Assembly (NCBI RefSeq): GCF_007860135.1
Contig: NZ_SJPV01000003.1
Span: 603,704 to 667,703 of the forward strand
Direction: 5' to 3'
DNA: 64,000 nucleotides
Origin: Novipirellula artificiosorum
GTDB taxonomy: Bacteria > Planctomycetota > Planctomycetia > Pirellulales > Pirellulaceae
Part shown: positions 35,943 to 44,189 of the stretch, piece after piece
Layout: each line of letters starts with the position of its first letter
How positions within the stretch are numbered: position 1 is the first letter of the stretch
Position numbers and translations under genes: made by a program
The notes under the pieces: generated by a model
Told to the model about the DNA's origin: nothing
What the model saw: only the letters and a program-made list of their open reading frames with translations
Databases searched by the model: none

Positions 35943-36850
35943 CCGACTTGTGGGAAAACGCAAGGGTGTGCCCTCCCGCGGCAAAGCCACGGCGCGAAGA
36001 GCCGGCTCCGAAATAAAACGACGTTCTCGTAGGGAACACTACCGCAAGGGACGTTCGATTTATTACTTGAGGAACTGCCTTGCCAACACCGAGCGGGATG
36101 CCTCGATCTGCGTGTCACAATGATGCTTGCTAATAGACTAAATGGATCTTGGACTTTGCGGAATGCTATTACGCCCGCTGGCGTTGTATTCCAGAGCCTA
36201 AGGTCGCGCCGCGGCGAAGCCGCAGATCGCACCCTAGGTCAGCGACCACGTCACGCCGCATACCTCGAAGAGGTTTTACAATGAACGGCATCGCCGCCGC
36301 AAAACGATGCCAATCGGCGTTGGATTACGATGTCGACACCGGGTGCGCTCTCGTAATCCTGGGCCATCTCGTTTAACGGCCTCGCCGTAGTGAAATCGTG
36401 TCACCCAGCGAGGTCCATTTCTCTGCTCCAACTCACTGCTGCGTCTGAATCGAGCACCGGCGCCACGCCCATTAAATCGCTCAGAGAGGAGGGCAAGGAT
36501 CTCGGGCGAAGCGGCATCTTCCAGGACGCCCCAACTTGCCCCGCAGGCAGATTCCCATCGGGCCTCACCAAACAGCGTGAAATGCTGCATCGCTGAGAAT
36601 TGACGCACTTGAAACCTGGGCGACCTCAACACAGTGGGGGGGATCAGATAGCTCGCAAATTATCTATTTTGCCGCATTTCCCACTGCTAATGGTCCTCTA
36701 GGTTGTTATAATTGCCCCCGTTCTCATATCACTCGTCATCTTTGACCCGCTCTGATTTTTAGGTGGCTTCGCGTTTTCGGTAGAAGCGATTGCTATTTGG
36801 GTGAATCGGGCGGCGTTGCAAGGTTTCGAGACTAGTCTTTTGGTTTTTGA
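35943..36850. other. Long non-coding region
   Basis: About 900 bases without a supported gene. Around 36198-36235 there is a palindrome-like stretch (CCTAAGGTCGCG ... GATCGCACCCTAGG). A TATAAT lies at 36707-36712, about 140 bases before the response regulator, but its -35 is weak. Open frames near 36276-36632 lack family resemblance and ribosome binding sites. Confidence 0.5.
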
Positions 36851-37534
36851 ATGAGCAGCCCAAGGCGTTTATTGGTATTTCATCGGAATTGTCTTTTTCG
36901 TGATTGCCTTTCCAATTTCTTGTCCAGTCTTGCTGACTACGAAGCGGTGTCGATTGACCACGGCACGACGGACAAGGTGGACCAGTTTCTGCGTGATCCC
37001 AACGACCTAATCCTGTTGGATTTGAACCTTCCGGATAGCTTGGCTGTAGAAATCGTTCGCGCGGTGAAGGAGCGGCAGGATAACACGAAAGTGATCGTTT
37101 TAGTCCCAGATGAGCACGACCAGTTAGTCGAGTGCATTGCCGCGGGCGTTCATGGCTGCGTGTTGGAACGTTCTCCACTGAACGATTTGCAAGCCGCGAT
37201 TCAAGATGTGCTAGCCGGACAAACGTATTGCTCTACCGATATCGTTGCGACCATGTTCGCAGAACTCGCTCGCTTTGCATCCAAGACGGCCGAGCAGCCG
37301 GTCGAATCGAAAGGCTGTCGATTGACCGTGCGGGAGCAAGAGGTTCTAGACCTACTTTCGAAACGGAAAAGTAACAAACAAATCGCCTCGGAGTTGTCTG
37401 TATCCCTGTTTACGGTCAAGAATCATGTTCATAATTTGTTAGAGAAACTGAACGTGGACAACCGAGTGGAGGCCGTGGAAATGGCCAGACAGCAAAACAG
37501 GTTAAGCGCTCGGTCCGTTTCAAAAACCACCTAG
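36851..37534 (+). CDS. NarL/LuxR-type response regulator
   Basis: 227 residues. Receiver domain (about 5-125) with LILLDLNLPD holding the phosphorylatable Asp and VIVLVPDE; the LuxR-type helix-turn-helix (about 155-215) has LTVREQEVLDLLSKRKSNKQIASEL and TVKNHVHNLLEKLNV. The conserved Lys of the receiver is not obvious (CVLERSPLN). No histidine kinase is nearby. Its position between the FeeM-like genes makes it the best candidate regulator of the cluster. Confidence 0.85.
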   Translation: MSSPRRLLVFHRNCLFRDCLSNFLSSLADYEAVSIDHGTTDKVDQFLRDPNDLILLDLNLPDSLAVEIVRAVKERQDNTKVIVLVPDEHDQLVECIAAGVHGCVLERSPLNDLQAAIQDVLAGQTYCSTDIVATMFAELARFASKTAEQPVESKGCRLTVREQEVLDLLSKRKSNKQIASELSVSLFTVKNHVHNLLEKLNVDNRVEAVEMARQQNRLSARSVSKTT

Positions 37535-37623
37535 CCCGTGTTATTCATCAGTCCAAACATATTCCCCGTAACCCTTTGTTTACAATCAGCTTATACCGAT
37601 TGAGTAAAAAACAGACTGCGCAC

Positions 37624-37694
37624 GTTGGAGTGGTAGGCTTTAGCCGATTCAGCAAGGATCCAGCACGCAATCGGCTAAAGCCTACCACTCCAAC
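37624..37694. repeat. Palindromic repeat, family D, copy 2
   Basis: 71 bases, differing from the copy at 26193-26263 by a single loop base; also preceded by ACAGACTGCGCAC. It lies 90 bases after the response regulator and has a long perfect stem. Confidence 0.88.
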
Positions 37695-37835
37695 GAATAA
37701 TACTGGCTAGTGCATTGTCCAGATTCAATGTTAGGGAGGGGGGCTGTAACGGAGGTTGTCAAGACTCTCGACGATTCGAGGCCCCCATGCCGCAAGAGAA
37801 CAAGCATTCACCCGACAATTGATGTAGGGCTACCA

Positions 37836-38771
37836 ATGACGCGAGTCTTGTATTTCGATGATTCGAGTCCCTCGGGGATCAAACGATTCGACGCACTAAG
37901 AGATTTACTTGCGCCGGATGTCATGCTTGTCTGCGCCTTTGACCCCATGGCGTCGGCCGGTTTCGGACAATTGAATCAATGGGATTTACTTGTTGCCGAC
38001 GTACGCGGACTCGGCGAGCGACAGCGATCGTTGATTGCGGAGATCGTCAACACGAGTCCCGATGCCGTCCTCGTATTGGTTGCCGAAACGCTCAATGCGG
38101 TCGCGGCCAATGCCATGCTGACGGTCGGTGCGGTCGATTGTGTTTGTTGGCGAGACGGCTATCGCAATGTCGCCAAAATTATCCGCCGCAATTTGGCGAA
38201 GCTCAACATTGCTCGCCGTGCGATCGCATCAATGCACAGCAGGATTGAAGAGTTCGATATGTCCCTTGAACTTGATCGGGCGTCGATGGCTGCGGGTTCC
38301 CTCGCCAAATACACGCTTCGGCATGTAGCCCGAATGGATGTTTGCGGCCTGAGAAATCAGCTGCGGACGGTCCGCGCCTTTGAAGAGGCGATAAACATGC
38401 ATTTGCATCGCGAGTGTGGTCATGTGCATCGTGATCGCAGCCAGATGCACGACGACGCTTGCAGCGAGAGGGGGGCCCAACCGGGGCCGCAAGCAACTCG
38501 CGTTCGGATCCATCTTTCTCACAGCGGTTTTCGGTTTACATTCCGAGAGAGTGGTGGTCTGGTCGACTACCAAGATCTATGGTTTGCTCGCATGTTTATG
38601 GATGAGATGGTATTCGATTCTCCTCATCATCAGATGACCATGATGAAGCTTCCCGATGATGTTTGCCGCAACATTTCTCATGCGATCGCCAGCCGATCCG
38701 CGGATGTATCCGAGCACGATCTGCTCAGCGAAGCACTGATCGCGGCTCAGGCGGAAGCTAGGCGTCCATAG
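37836..38771 (+). CDS. Degenerate receiver-like protein of unknown function
   Basis: 311 residues from ATG 37836, preceded by TAGGG; the open frame begins earlier, without family-like sequence. Residues 1-125 resemble a CheY fold: RVLYFDD, DLLVADVRG with an Asp at the phospho-site position, VLVLVAET and AVDCVCWRDG, where the usual Lys is missing. Residues about 135-311 (with VRIHLSHSGFRFTF and LVDYQDLWFARMFMDEM) match no family I know. A histidine-rich stretch (HLHRECGHVHRD) is present near 215. Probably a regulatory protein of the cluster; the function is open. Confidence 0.6.
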   Translation: MTRVLYFDDSSPSGIKRFDALRDLLAPDVMLVCAFDPMASAGFGQLNQWDLLVADVRGLGERQRSLIAEIVNTSPDAVLVLVAETLNAVAANAMLTVGAVDCVCWRDGYRNVAKIIRRNLAKLNIARRAIASMHSRIEEFDMSLELDRASMAAGSLAKYTLRHVARMDVCGLRNQLRTVRAFEEAINMHLHRECGHVHRDRSQMHDDACSERGAQPGPQATRVRIHLSHSGFRFTFRESGGLVDYQDLWFARMFMDEMVFDSPHHQMTMMKLPDDVCRNISHAIASRSADVSEHDLLSEALIAAQAEARRP

Positions 38772-38860
38772 GGCGGATTATTCATCTGTTCAAGGGCGTC
38801 ATTCGCAACTCATTGTTGGCAATCCACTTGCATCGTTTGAGTCAAAAGCAGACTGCGCAC

Positions 38861-38932
38861 GTTGGAGTCGTAGCCTTTAGGCGATTTACATACTGGATTT
38901 GCGAGGAAGTGCGGCTAAAGCCTGAACTCCAG
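38861..38932. repeat. Palindromic repeat, family D, copy 3 (degenerate)
   Basis: Begins AAAGCAGACTGCGCACGTTGG like the other copies, but the arms have several mismatches (TAGCCTTTAGGCGATTT against GCGGCTAAAGCCTGAACTCC). It is followed by GATGAATCATCCGGGTTAG. Confidence 0.7.
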
Positions 38933-39612
38933 CAAAGGCGGATGAATCATCCGGGTTAGAGCGGCTCGGTTGCAATTTGCGAGCTGCCTGCTCAGTGGCA
39001 AATTGTCGCACGACACCCAGCGTTCAACCTGCCTGTGTGTGGCCTGATGGGAGTCCTGCCTGCGCCGCAAGTCGGCGTGAATTGGTGATTGCCTCCTTCG
39101 GCTGTCATTTGGGCTCCCTTCTCACCCGCTATCAGGTCGTGCAGCTTTCAAGTTGTTGTTTATCGAGGAGTTACGGTACCGTTACCTCTCCTTTGGGAGA
39201 GGTCGGCGTTTAAACGCCGGGAGAGGGCTTTCGGTTGCTGACCCCTCTGGAAGGGTGAAGCTAATTGCACGACATCCTCGTATGGGGGGAGGTTGATACA
39301 ACGTCACCTCGCAGACGGAAGAAAAATGCCAATGCGTTTGACACGAATGAACATGCGCCCGCATCAAACACTTAGCAGTCCACTGCTCGTCCCCAACTTC
39401 AAGAAAAACACTGCGGCATCTTGTTGCCATTCTCGCGTAAAGAACTAGGGAAGAACTAGTTCTTTCTTAACGCACATGGGGGGCAGCGAACTCGATCGAA
39501 AACGGCTCCTTTTTGAATCCAAAGATCCATAGGTTTTCCTATTTGCAGTTTCTAAAATCGTGCCATCACATTTAAAGGATCGACCGAGACTTCTTTTGAT
39601 TGAAAAGCACCG
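38933..39612. other. Non-coding region with hairpins
   Basis: About 680 bases with no supported gene. Two hairpins, CTCTCCTTTGGGAGAG and the perfect 14-base palindrome GGCGTTTAAACGCC, lie between 39186 and 39222, and an AGAACTAG repeat region follows at 39440-39466. It precedes the short receiver-like gene. Confidence 0.5.
39451..39464. promoter_or_regulatory. Candidate operator palindrome AAGAACTAGTTCTT
   Basis: A perfect 14-base palindrome, with a half-site-like AAAGAACTAG directly before it at 39440-39448, about 150 bases upstream of the receiver-like gene at 39613. Symmetry and spacing suggest a dimeric regulator site, perhaps for the LuxR-type regulator of the cluster. No second copy was noticed. 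Confidence 0.35.
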
Positions 39613-39969
39613 ATGGACAAAACCCGCATCATGCTCACGGTCGGGCATCCACTACACGCTCAACTGATCAAGCATGCTTTGGCAACCCGTTCCGACCTGG
39701 AGCTGGCTGGTGAAGCCACCGACGTGATTGATTGCATGAAGCTTATCTCTGCCATGCATCCTCACGTGTGGATCCACTCTTGGGATGAGGGGCCCGAGTT
39801 ATCGGCAGTGCAATCACACATCTATTCGTTTCATTCCAGCCTTTCCATCATTCGGATCAATCCGGATGAGCCGGCTGGGTACATCCAACTGCAAGTCAAC
39901 TCGCTTCCGGAGTTATTGAATTTCGCTACTCAGTCCCGGCATTGGGGCAGAGCGGCACAGCTTTGCTGA
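39613..39969 (+). CDS. Short CheY-like receiver protein, degenerate
   Basis: 118 residues. The start MDKTRIMLTVGHPLHAQLIKHALATRSDLELAGEATD follows the layout of NarL-type receivers (written here only as position 1-35), but the phospho-site strand reads HPHVWIHSWDEG with no clear Asp in the usual DLxMP setting, and the C-terminal third is unlike a receiver. There is no DNA-binding domain. It may be a truncated regulator or a phosphorylation-independent partner protein. It lies 116 bases before FeeM-like copy 3. Confidence 0.55.
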   Translation: MDKTRIMLTVGHPLHAQLIKHALATRSDLELAGEATDVIDCMKLISAMHPHVWIHSWDEGPELSAVQSHIYSFHSSLSIIRINPDEPAGYIQLQVNSLPELLNFATQSRHWGRAAQLC

Positions 39970-40084
39970 ATGGGCTAACCGTCGGGACGCCGCCAATGGA
40001 GCCTTTTTTTTTCATTGCGACCAAGGGCGAGACTTCCCAACCTTTTTGTTTCCTTTCCGTTTCGTTTCATTTAGGAATTCTCCC

Positions 40085-40894
40085 ATGAACGTATCTTACT
40101 CAAACGCAGCCGTCGCTTCTGACCGCATCGGCTCCACCGAGCCGATCGATAAAGCTCCGGCTCAAGAGAACAGCAGCGGAGTCTCCGCTGGTTCCATTGA
40201 ACCGATTGAAATGAAAGTGACCGAAACGGCGACGGAGCGTGCAGCGGCATTTCGCTTAGTACATCAAAACTATTTGCGGGCGGGATTGACGCCTGACAAT
40301 GCGATGCAAATGCGAGTGATGAAGCATCACTTGGTCGACACGACCGATGTCATGATCGCCAAGCAAAATCGTGACGTGGTCTACACGGTAACGTTGGTCC
40401 GCGATGGCCTGCTAGGGATGCCTGCCGAATCGCTGTTTACGGAAGAAATTGCTGCGATGCGTAAAGAAGGTCTGCATCTTGCGGAGGTTTCGTGTGTTGC
40501 CGGTGAGTACGGGGACGACAACAAGAAACAAGGGTTCGAAGTTTTGGTCAGGGCGATCGGGTTGACCATTCAGGTTGCCCGCCGGCGCGGCGTCGACCGT
40601 TTGATCCTAGCCGTCCATCCAAGGCATGCCAAAGTCTATCGGCGGTTGTTCGGATGTGAAATCATTACGGATGTCAAACAATATGAAGCGGTGCAGGGAA
40701 ATCCCGCCGTGTTGTGCACGCATGATTTCAAACAACTCGACCAGCGTCGCTATCCACTCTACGATCAAGTCTACGGTACCCACTATCGTCCTTGGCAATT
40801 GGATGGCGTGCGAATGTCGGAAGCCGAAAAGACCTACTTTCAACAAGCAATTGGTTCGAGCGCCGACGCATTCTTGTCGATGTCCGCCGCGTAG
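40085..40894 (+). CDS. FeeM-like N-acyl amino acid synthase, copy 3
   Basis: 269 residues from ATG 40085 (AGGA upstream). The core (about 45-200) shows ERAAAFRLVHQNYLRAGLT, AMQMRVMKHHLVDTTDVMI, LGMPAESLF, LAEVSCVAGE and AVHPRHAKVYRRLFGCEIITDV. It is clearly homologous to the copies at 33902 and 35076. The N-terminal 40 residues are Ser/Ala-rich. Expected role: transfer of a fatty acyl group from acyl-ACP to an amino acid. Its stop codon is 14 bases before an array of family A repeats. Confidence 0.75.
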   Translation: MNVSYSNAAVASDRIGSTEPIDKAPAQENSSGVSAGSIEPIEMKVTETATERAAAFRLVHQNYLRAGLTPDNAMQMRVMKHHLVDTTDVMIAKQNRDVVYTVTLVRDGLLGMPAESLFTEEIAAMRKEGLHLAEVSCVAGEYGDDNKKQGFEVLVRAIGLTIQVARRRGVDRLILAVHPRHAKVYRRLFGCEIITDVKQYEAVQGNPAVLCTHDFKQLDQRRYPLYDQVYGTHYRPWQLDGVRMSEAEKTYFQQAIGSSADAFLSMSAA

Positions 40895-40907
40895 GATGAC
40901 TCTTGAG

Positions 40908-41069
40908 GTACGTCAGCCTTTCCAGGCTGACCGGCACCCTCGTACGTCAGCCTTTCTAGGCTGACTCGCACCCTCGTACGTTAGCCTTTCCGAGCTGACC
41001 CGCACTCTCGTACGTCAGCCTTTCCAGGCTGACTTTCCTGGCCCCGCTATCAGGCCGGAAAGTCTAACG
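40908..41069. repeat. REP array, family A: four direct copies and one inverted
   Basis: Four units GTACGT(C/T)AGCCTTTCCAGGC with GCTGAC endings, spaced about 35 bases apart, then one inverted copy (CAGGCCGGAAAGTCTAACGC). The last copy overlaps the 3' end of the RAYT gene at 41064. Confidence 0.9.
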
Positions 41070-41834
41070 CAAGCGAACTCGAGATTCGAAGAGTCGACGG
41101 ATCTCGTCTTTCTTGTCTGACGGAAACGGCGTTCCTTGCTTCCAAGCGTACGGTTCTCGCAGGCTAGCGGATGACCACTCCCAGAGTTCGGGACGGCGAC
41201 AGAGCTTCGCAGATACTGGATTTTGTTCGATGTATTCGATGATCCTATACATTTCTTGCTCGTCCCTTGCCCAATGATCGAACGATTCATCTTGCCAAAA
41301 AGTGCGACCGGTTGAATTTTGAAGCCGATTGATTTGATGGCTTGTAAACCCTTTGATACCTTGGGTGACGATTTGTAGCTCGACATTTGGACTGAGCAAA
41401 CAGTGGACGTGGTTTCCCATCACCACAAACGCCCAGAGCTGATAGCGTGCAGGTACGCCCCAAAGAATCGACTTCGCCACTTCGCACGCGGCGGCGGAAT
41501 CCGCCAACCACATTGGCCGGTCGTCGTACGTTAGCCTTTCCAGGCTGACACGCGGTACGCCAGTCAGGCTAGAAAGCCTGACGTACTCTCGGCATTCGTT
41601 GTCGAGGCTTCGGTCGCGTTTGACAAACAGCAGCTTGGCGTGACGTAACTTTCGATCATGCTCGCTCTCGTCGCGCCGCAGTGGCGTCGCCTTCAATCTT
41701 GATGCTTCCGCTTCGATTTCTTGAATGACTTGATGGGGTAACGATCCTTTGAGGTTCCAGGTCAGAAAGATCGGGAAGCCGGATGGAACCTGATGCGGTA
41801 AGTGTCGCTCGTAATATGTGTCGTTCGGCATCAA
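41064..41834 (-). CDS. REP-associated tyrosine transposase (RAYT), family A
   Basis: 256 residues. Y1-type transposase core with VTW/FLTWNLKGSLP near 20, the His-hydrophobic-His motif MGNHVHCLLSP near 153 and the catalytic Tyr region FDHWARDEQEMYRIIEYIEQNPV near 200-220. These single-strand endonucleases move or maintain REP palindromes and are usually domesticated, single-copy genes. It is bordered on both sides by family A repeats. Residues about 83-103 (EYVRLSSLTGVPRVSLERL) are encoded by a family A repeat inserted in frame, and the stop TAG also falls within a repeat unit. Confidence 0.85.
   Translation of the reverse strand: MMPNDTYYERHLPHQVPSGFPIFLTWNLKGSLPHQVIQEIEAEASRLKATPLRRDESEHDRKLRHAKLLFVKRDRSLDNECREYVRLSSLTGVPRVSLERLTYDDRPMWLADSAAACEVAKSILWGVPARYQLWAFVVMGNHVHCLLSPNVELQIVTQGIKGFTSHQINRLQNSTGRTFWQDESFDHWARDEQEMYRIIEYIEQNPVSAKLCRRPELWEWSSASLREPYAWKQGTPFPSDKKDEIRRLFESRVRLR
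41526..41586. repeat. Family A repeat pair inside the RAYT coding sequence
   Basis: GTACGTTAGCCTTTCCAGGC and its inverted partner ending GCCTGACGTAC form a 61-base double hairpin wholly inside the RAYT gene. It splits the usual LDxxC and PMWL blocks but the frame stays open. Confidence 0.88.
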
Positions 41835-41860
41835 CCGTCCTTATGGTCACCCGCATCCCC

Positions 41861-41991
41861 GTACGTCAGCCTTTCCAGGCTGACTTTCACCCTCGTACGT
41901 TAGCCTTTCCAGGCTGACCCGCACCCCCGTACGTCAGCCTTTCTAGGCTGACTTCTTGGACTCACTGTCAGGCTAGAAAGCCTAACGTACT
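41861..41991. repeat. REP array, family A: three direct copies and one inverted
   Basis: Three units GTACGT(C/T)AGCCTTTC(C/T)AGGC at 41861, about 41894 and 41929, then an inverted copy ending GCCTAACGTAC. They lie just upstream of the RAYT gene, mirroring the array downstream of it. Confidence 0.9.
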
Positions 41992-42120
41992 TAATCGATA
42001 CCATCCTGATAACCTAGCCTCGGTCAGCAAATAATCATCACGGCGGTCGAAGCGGTTCGCTGCAAGTCATTTCTTGCGATCTATGATTCATCGGTTTTTC
42101 ATTTTCTTGAAGGAAATTCG

Positions 42121-43353
42121 ATGCGTAGAGTCGTTGTCACAGGTCTGGGAGCCGTTACCCCTTGCGGGGTGACTGCGCCGTCGGCATGGCAAACCGCATT
42201 GTCGGGACGCTCGGCCATTCAAAAGATCACGCGGTTCGACTGTGCCGAGTTGCCGGTTCAAATCGCAGGCGAAGTACCGGAATTCGGGGCAACCGAATTG
42301 CTGGGTGCCAAGGTCGCACGTCAAACGTCACGATTCGTCCAGTTTTCTGCGGTCGCTGCGAACGAAGCCCTGCAAGACGCCCATTACGATTCCCAATCGA
42401 TGGGTGACGATTGTGGCTGTTTGATCGGAGTCGCGATCGGTGGCCTAGGTGAAATCGAAGAGAGTGCATGTCTGCTCAAGGAACGCGGTGCCTCCAGGAT
42501 TTCGCCGCTGATGTTGCCCTATGCGATCCCCAACATGGCATCGGGATTCGTTGCCATCGAGCATCGATTGCGAGGCCCGAATTTTGCAATCGCCACCGCT
42601 TGTGCAAGCGGAACGCATGCGATCGGAGAAGCCGCACGGCTGATCCGGGATGGTGAAACCAAGATGATGCTGGCCGGTGGCGCTGAAGCGGCGATCTGTC
42701 CGCTGTCGATCGCCTCGTTCGCCAAGATGCGTGCCCTCAGTCGCCGAAACGACGAGCCCCACTTGGCATCACGCCCGTTTGATCGGAACCGTGATGGTTT
42801 TGTGATGGGGGAAGGCTGCGGGTTGTTGGTCTTGGAAGAGTACGAGCAAGCCGTCAAACGCGGCGCAAACATCTACGCTGAATTGGTCGGATATGGACTG
42901 TCAGCCGATGCCCATCACATCACGATGCCAGGACCCGAAGGCGAGGGGCTGGCCCGATCGATTCGGGGTGCGTTAGCGTCAGGACAAATCAATCCAGCCG
43001 ACGTTGATTACATCAACGCCCATGGGACGTCGACGCCGAACAATGATTCGTTGGAAACTCAAGCCATTCAATCGGTCTTCGGTGTTTCGGCCGACAACGT
43101 TTCGATTTCATCGACCAAAGGCGTGACCGGACATTGTCTCGGTGCCGCCGGAGGAATCGAAGCGCTCTTCACGGTGCTGGCGATCAAGCACGATGTCGTT
43201 CCGCCAACCGCCAACCTTGACACCCCCGATCCAGCCTGCCCGCTGGATTACACACCCAACACAGCACGCGAACGAAATATCAAGTTGGCGCTGAGCAACT
43301 CATCCGGTTTTGGTGGTCAAAACGCCTGCTTAGCCTTTAAGAAACTTGCCTAG
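42121..43353 (+). CDS. Beta-ketoacyl-ACP synthase II (FabF-like)
   Basis: 410 residues, full length, start ATG after GAAGGAAA. The Cys-His-His catalytic triad is intact: Cys161 in ATACASGTHA, His301 in NAHGTSTPNND and His338 in KGVTGHCLGAAGG. The N-terminus MRRVVVTGLGAVTP is typical. It should elongate acyl-ACP by decarboxylative condensation in the cytoplasm. A stand-alone FabF away from fab genes, amid FeeM-like synthases, probably supplies or extends the acyl chain for the N-acyl product. A housekeeping role is possible but less likely here. Confidence 0.88.
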   Translation: MRRVVVTGLGAVTPCGVTAPSAWQTALSGRSAIQKITRFDCAELPVQIAGEVPEFGATELLGAKVARQTSRFVQFSAVAANEALQDAHYDSQSMGDDCGCLIGVAIGGLGEIEESACLLKERGASRISPLMLPYAIPNMASGFVAIEHRLRGPNFAIATACASGTHAIGEAARLIRDGETKMMLAGGAEAAICPLSIASFAKMRALSRRNDEPHLASRPFDRNRDGFVMGEGCGLLVLEEYEQAVKRGANIYAELVGYGLSADAHHITMPGPEGEGLARSIRGALASGQINPADVDYINAHGTSTPNNDSLETQAIQSVFGVSADNVSISSTKGVTGHCLGAAGGIEALFTVLAIKHDVVPPTANLDTPDPACPLDYTPNTARERNIKLALSNSSGFGGQNACLAFKKLA

Positions 43354-43371
43354 TCTTTGCGAGGAACGAAA

Positions 43372-43743
43372 ATGTCCGATCGAGCAACTACACCGACGCG
43401 GGTCGAAAGCAACCGTGCAACCCGTGCCAACGCCAGTCGCGATTCCATATCCCGGCGACGTCTTCAATTGAGCCAAAGTCAAGCCGCAGCGTGGCTTTGC
43501 TATTTGAATCAAAGGCTAACGTCAGAGCAGCCGCGATGCGAGAGCTTGGACGAGCTTCGTGCTCAGCTTGCGGATGCTTGTTGGTTAGCGCGTTGGAAAC
43601 GAGAGCAAGTTGATCTCGAATTCTGCCTCTCGCTACTACCTGGACTGACGGAAAGCTTGCTTGGGCTAAGCCAGCAGGACCAGGACCGCGAAGACTTTGA
43701 TGTGCTGGAAGACATGATCCGAGCGGTCTTGGTCGAGAATTGA
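43372..43743 (+). CDS. Small hypothetical protein of the cluster
   Basis: 123 residues from ATG 43372. The first 30 residues are basic and Ser/Thr/Arg-rich; the rest is helical with QAAAWLCYLNQRL, LRAQLADACWLARW and an acidic end (QQDQDREDFDVLEDMIRAV). It starts 18 bases after the FabF-like gene and is probably co-translated with it. It has no phosphopantetheine DSL motif, so it is not an acyl carrier protein. No family recognised. Confidence 0.6.
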   Translation: MSDRATTPTRVESNRATRANASRDSISRRRLQLSQSQAAAWLCYLNQRLTSEQPRCESLDELRAQLADACWLARWKREQVDLEFCLSLLPGLTESLLGLSQQDQDREDFDVLEDMIRAVLVEN

Positions 43744-43915
43744 GGCATCGAGCGGAAGATAGTTGTCTGGTTTCTACACAACCGCACCATCGTCGGGCCA
43801 GTTCCAACCGGCCGATCGCAGGCCTCCGAGTTGGCCAATGCCTAAAGATGAGTGGGAACCGGCCATACAAGAAAAGACACCAATTGACCTCGCGATGCTA
43901 ACCCGGGTTATTCCG

Positions 43916-44053
43916 GTAGGCTGGCAACAAGGTCGCATACGCTGCCGGAGCGGCACAAATGCCTTTGTAGTCATGCGCAGTGTGCGAGCCGAGATGACGA
44001 GTGATTTGCGACCGAAGTTCCGGCATAGTAGGCATTTGCTTGATCCGGCCTAC
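43916..44053. repeat. Dispersed 138-bp repeat, family E, copy 2
   Basis: Same length and ends (GTAGGCTGG ... CCGGCCTAC) as the copy at 22056-22193; differences are point substitutions. It is flanked by TAACCCGGGTTATTCCG on the left and ATAATCCGGGCT on the right, so the unit may extend to an outer inverted repeat. Confidence 0.82.
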
Positions 44054-44131
44054 ATCAGCCATCAATAATCCGGGCTGAGGGAGTAGAGAGATTCCCGAAA
44101 CTTGAAACTCCCAACACCCCCCCTTCTCCCC

Positions 44132-44169
44132 GGGGGTACTTTCACTTGCATTGGGGGGTAGCTTCACTT
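44132..44169 (+). promoter_or_regulatory. Tandem direct repeats GGGGGTA-N2-TTCACTT
   Basis: The bipartite motif occurs twice (44132-44147 and 44154-44169) with a period of exactly 22 bases, about two helical turns, and ends 20 bases before the ATG of the ThiF-like gene. The geometry suits cooperative binding of a regulator on one face of the DNA. The regulator is unknown. Confidence 0.4.
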
Positions 44170-44189
44170 AACATGAAATATTCTCAACC

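Noticed and set aside
36276..36632. 118-codon minus-strand open frame in the 35.9-36.8 kb gap
   Set aside because: No family resemblance or ribosome binding site; the region looks like decayed repeats.
39186..39222. Hairpins CTCTCCTTTGGGAGAG and GGCGTTTAAACGCC as a terminator
   Set aside because: No T-run follows on either strand and the nearest gene end is 400 bases away.
40908..41991. Regularly spaced repeats that look at first like a CRISPR array
   Set aside because: Units are REP hairpins in both orientations, spacing is too short and uneven, spacers are not unique sequence of constant length, and a RAYT rather than cas genes lies between them.
43372..43743. Acyl carrier protein next to the ketosynthase
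   Set aside because: Size and acidity fit loosely, but there is no DSL-type phosphopantetheine attachment serine.
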